Part shown: in pieces, positions 62,285 through 64,000 of the stretch
Numbering within the stretch: position 1 is the stretch's first letter
How the letters are laid out: each line of letters starts with the position of its first letter
NCBI GenBank assembly: GCA_003612335.1
Contig: RAYO01000012.1
Coordinates: 102,390 to 166,389, forward strand
DNA length: 64,000 nt
Reading direction: 5' to 3'
From: a bacterium 1xD42-67
GTDB taxonomy: Bacteria; Bacillota; Clostridia; Oscillospirales; Oscillospiraceae
Position numbers and translations under genes: made by a program
The notes under the pieces: model-generated
The model's input: the letters and a program-made list of their open reading frames with translations, nothing else
What the model was told of the DNA's origin: nothing
Database searches by the model: none

Positions 62285-64000
62285 ATGAGCAAGATAAGAA
62301 AAGTAGGGTTCACCGAGACCGTCCTGCGTGACGCCAACCAGTCCCTGATCGCCACCCGCCTGCCTTACAGCAAGTTCGAGTCCATCCTGGAGACCATGGA
62401 CAAGGCCGGCTACTACTCCGCCGAGGTCTGGGGCGGCGCCACCTTCGACGTGTGCCTGCGCTATCTCCAGGAGGATCCCTGGGAGCGCCTGCGGAAGATC
62501 CGCAAGAAGATGCCCAACACCAAGCTGCAGATGCTGCTCCGGGGCCAGAACATCCTGGGCTATAAGCACTACCCCGACGACGTGGTCCGCAAGTTCGTGG
62601 AGCACTCTGTGAAGAACGGCATCGACATCATCCGAATCTTCGACGCCCTCAACGATGTGCGCAACCTGGAGGTGGCCATCGACGAGACCGTCAAGCAGGG
62701 GGCCCACGCCTCGGGCACCATCTGCTTCACCAGCAGCCCTGTCCACACCCTGGAGAAGAACGTCCAGATGGTGAAGGAGCTGCAGAAGATGGGCGTGAAG
62801 TCCATCTGCATCAAGGATATGGCCGGGATCATGGGCCCCAAGGAGGCCTCTGACCTGTGCAAGGCCATCAAGGACGCCGTCCCCGAGCTGCCCCTGGTCA
62901 TCCACACCCACTGCACCACCGGTCTGGCCTTCATGACCTGCCTGAAGGCGGTGGAGGCGGGGGCCGACGTGCTGGACACCGCCATCTCCTCCATGTCCGG
63001 CGGCACTGCCCAGCCCGCCACCGAGACCCTGGCCTATGCCCTGCGCGGCCTGGGCTATCAGGTGGACCTGGACGACAAGCTGCTGATCGACATCGCCGCC
63101 TATTTCAAGGGCGTCCGGGCCGACTTCATCAAGGACGGCGTCCTGGATCCCATCTCCCTGACCACTGACACCCAGTGCCTCAACTATCAGATCCCCGGCG
63201 GCATGATCTCCAACCTGATCTCCCAGCTGAAGATGATGAACGCCATCGACAAACTGGACCAGGCCCTGGCCGAGACCCCCAAGGTCCGCGCCGACCTGGG
63301 CTATCCTCCCCTGGTCACCCCCACCAGCCAGATGGTGGGCTCTCAGGCCGTGCAGAACGTGCTGGCCGGCGAGCGGTACAAGGTGGTGGGCAAGGAGATC
63401 AAAGCCTACTGCCGCGGCGAGTACGGCCGCACCCCCGCCCCCATCGACCCCGCGATCCAGAAGAAGATCCTGGGCAGCACCCCCCTGGTGAAGGGCCGCT
63501 TCGCCGACTCTCTGGAGCCCGCTTTCGAGAAGACCAAGGCCGAGCTGGGCGCCACCGCCAAGAGCGATGAGGACGTGCTGAGCTACATCGCCTTCCCTCA
63601 GGTAGCTATGGCTTTCTTCAAGGACCGGGAGGCCGGCTTCCCCAAGAAGGCAGACCCGGCCAAGAAGACCGGCGCTCCCGCCGCCCCCAAGGCTTCCGAC
63701 CTGCCCCCCATGCCCGCCTGGCAGGGCCACGTATACTATGCCAACGTGCCCGCCTCCGCCGGCGCAGGCTACACTGCCCGTCCCATCCAGCCCTTCGCCG
63801 CCAGCTATCAGCCCCCGCACCTGGTGCTGGCCCCCAAGGACTCCTGCCCGGGCACTTACACCATCACCATCGACGGCAAGCCCTTCCAGGTGTCCGTCGC
63901 CGCCGCTGACGGCCCTGCTCCCGCAGCAGCACCCGCCCCCGCCCCTGCGGCTGCTCCGGCTCCGGCCGCCGCGCCCGCACCTGCCCCCGCGGCAGTCCCC
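62285..64000 (+). CDS. oadA: Oxaloacetate decarboxylase / pyruvate carboxylase alpha (biotin-dependent) subunit, partial
   Basis: Cut off by the right edge after 572 codons. The carboxyltransferase barrel (about 5-270) has TVLRDANQSLIATR, the lysine in CIKDMAGIMGP and the metal-binding HTHCTTG. The PYC/OADA domain follows (about 290-460), then a Lys/Ala/Pro linker and a second segment with APKDSCPGTYTITIDGKPFQ. The visible end is an Ala/Pro hinge that normally leads to the biotinyl domain (not visible). Without the membrane beta subunit in the window, decarboxylase and carboxylase versions cannot be separated. TGGAGGT is 9 nt before the ATG. Confidence 0.9.
   Translation, partial: MSKIRKVGFTETVLRDANQSLIATRLPYSKFESILETMDKAGYYSAEVWGGATFDVCLRYLQEDPWERLRKIRKKMPNTKLQMLLRGQNILGYKHYPDDVVRKFVEHSVKNGIDIIRIFDALNDVRNLEVAIDETVKQGAHASGTICFTSSPVHTLEKNVQMVKELQKMGVKSICIKDMAGIMGPKEASDLCKAIKDAVPELPLVIHTHCTTGLAFMTCLKAVEAGADVLDTAISSMSGGTAQPATETLAYALRGLGYQVDLDDKLLIDIAAYFKGVRADFIKDGVLDPISLTTDTQCLNYQIPGGMISNLISQLKMMNAIDKLDQALAETPKVRADLGYPPLVTPTSQMVGSQAVQNVLAGERYKVVGKEIKAYCRGEYGRTPAPIDPAIQKKILGSTPLVKGRFADSLEPAFEKTKAELGATAKSDEDVLSYIAFPQVAMAFFKDREAGFPKKADPAKKTGAPAAPKASDLPPMPAWQGHVYYANVPASAGAGYTARPIQPFAASYQPPHLVLAPKDSCPGTYTITIDGKPFQVSVAAADGPAPAAAPAPAPAAAPAPAAAPAPAPAAVP

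Overview
The window is G+C-rich DNA with dense genes and short or overlapping gene junctions. The gene content points to an anaerobic, gut-type Clostridia bacterium of the Oscillospiraceae kind. Supporting genes are an activator of 2-hydroxyacyl-CoA dehydratases, a 2[4Fe-4S] ferredoxin, a rubredoxin-type flavoprotein, the Firmicutes-style GlgC/GlgD pair, ClpC and an oxaloacetate decarboxylase alpha subunit. The taxonomic assignment is inference; there is no rRNA or tRNA gene here to test it.

Layout. 1-1845: end of an EamA transporter, a 3-methyladenine DNA glycosylase and a small membrane-anchored unknown. 1868-10258: a two-armed locus built around a shared regulatory region. Leftward are a D-threonine aldolase/D-serine dehydratase-like enzyme and a tripartite tricarboxylate transporter (TctC-B-A). 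Rightward are a metal amidohydrolase, a sigma-54 activator with a PrpR-type sensor, and a RidA-like deaminase. Both arms have a recognisable -24/-12 promoter, and TGTTTCA/TGAAACA repeats lie between them. 10368-25202: a large Ter (tellurite/stress) island with a protease carrying a YceG-like module, a citrate-lyase-like aldolase, YceG, TelA, four TerD paralogues, a P-type Ca2+ ATPase, a rhomboid protease and the biosynthetic set PRTase-TRSP, PRTase-PELOTA and HAD phosphatase. 25248-37884: ECF sigma factor and membrane partner, flavin reductase-rubredoxin, BlaI/M56 regulatory pair with two operators, a two-gene dehydratase activase, DUF4180, ClpC and ferredoxin.

38030-50859 is a compact leftward head-and-tail phage module of 18 genes: terminase, portal, protease, capsid, connectors, contractile sheath, tube and baseplate. 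Every gene is packed against the next in the tail part. No tape-measure gene, tail fibre, lysis gene, integrase, replication gene or repressor is visible, and host-type palindromic repeats sit inside the operon. It looks like a domesticated particle rather than a prophage. 51082-64000: a D-Ala-D-Ala carboxypeptidase, a complete glycogen locus (glgB with an unusual lysine-rich tail, glgC, glgD, glgA, then a lipoprotein and glgP) and the start of an oxaloacetate decarboxylase alpha subunit.

A family of intergenic elements of 73-104 bp, bounded by GTAGGG and CCCTAC with a separate hairpin at each end, occurs five times. Start sites were chosen from visible ribosome-binding sites and often differ from the longest open frame.
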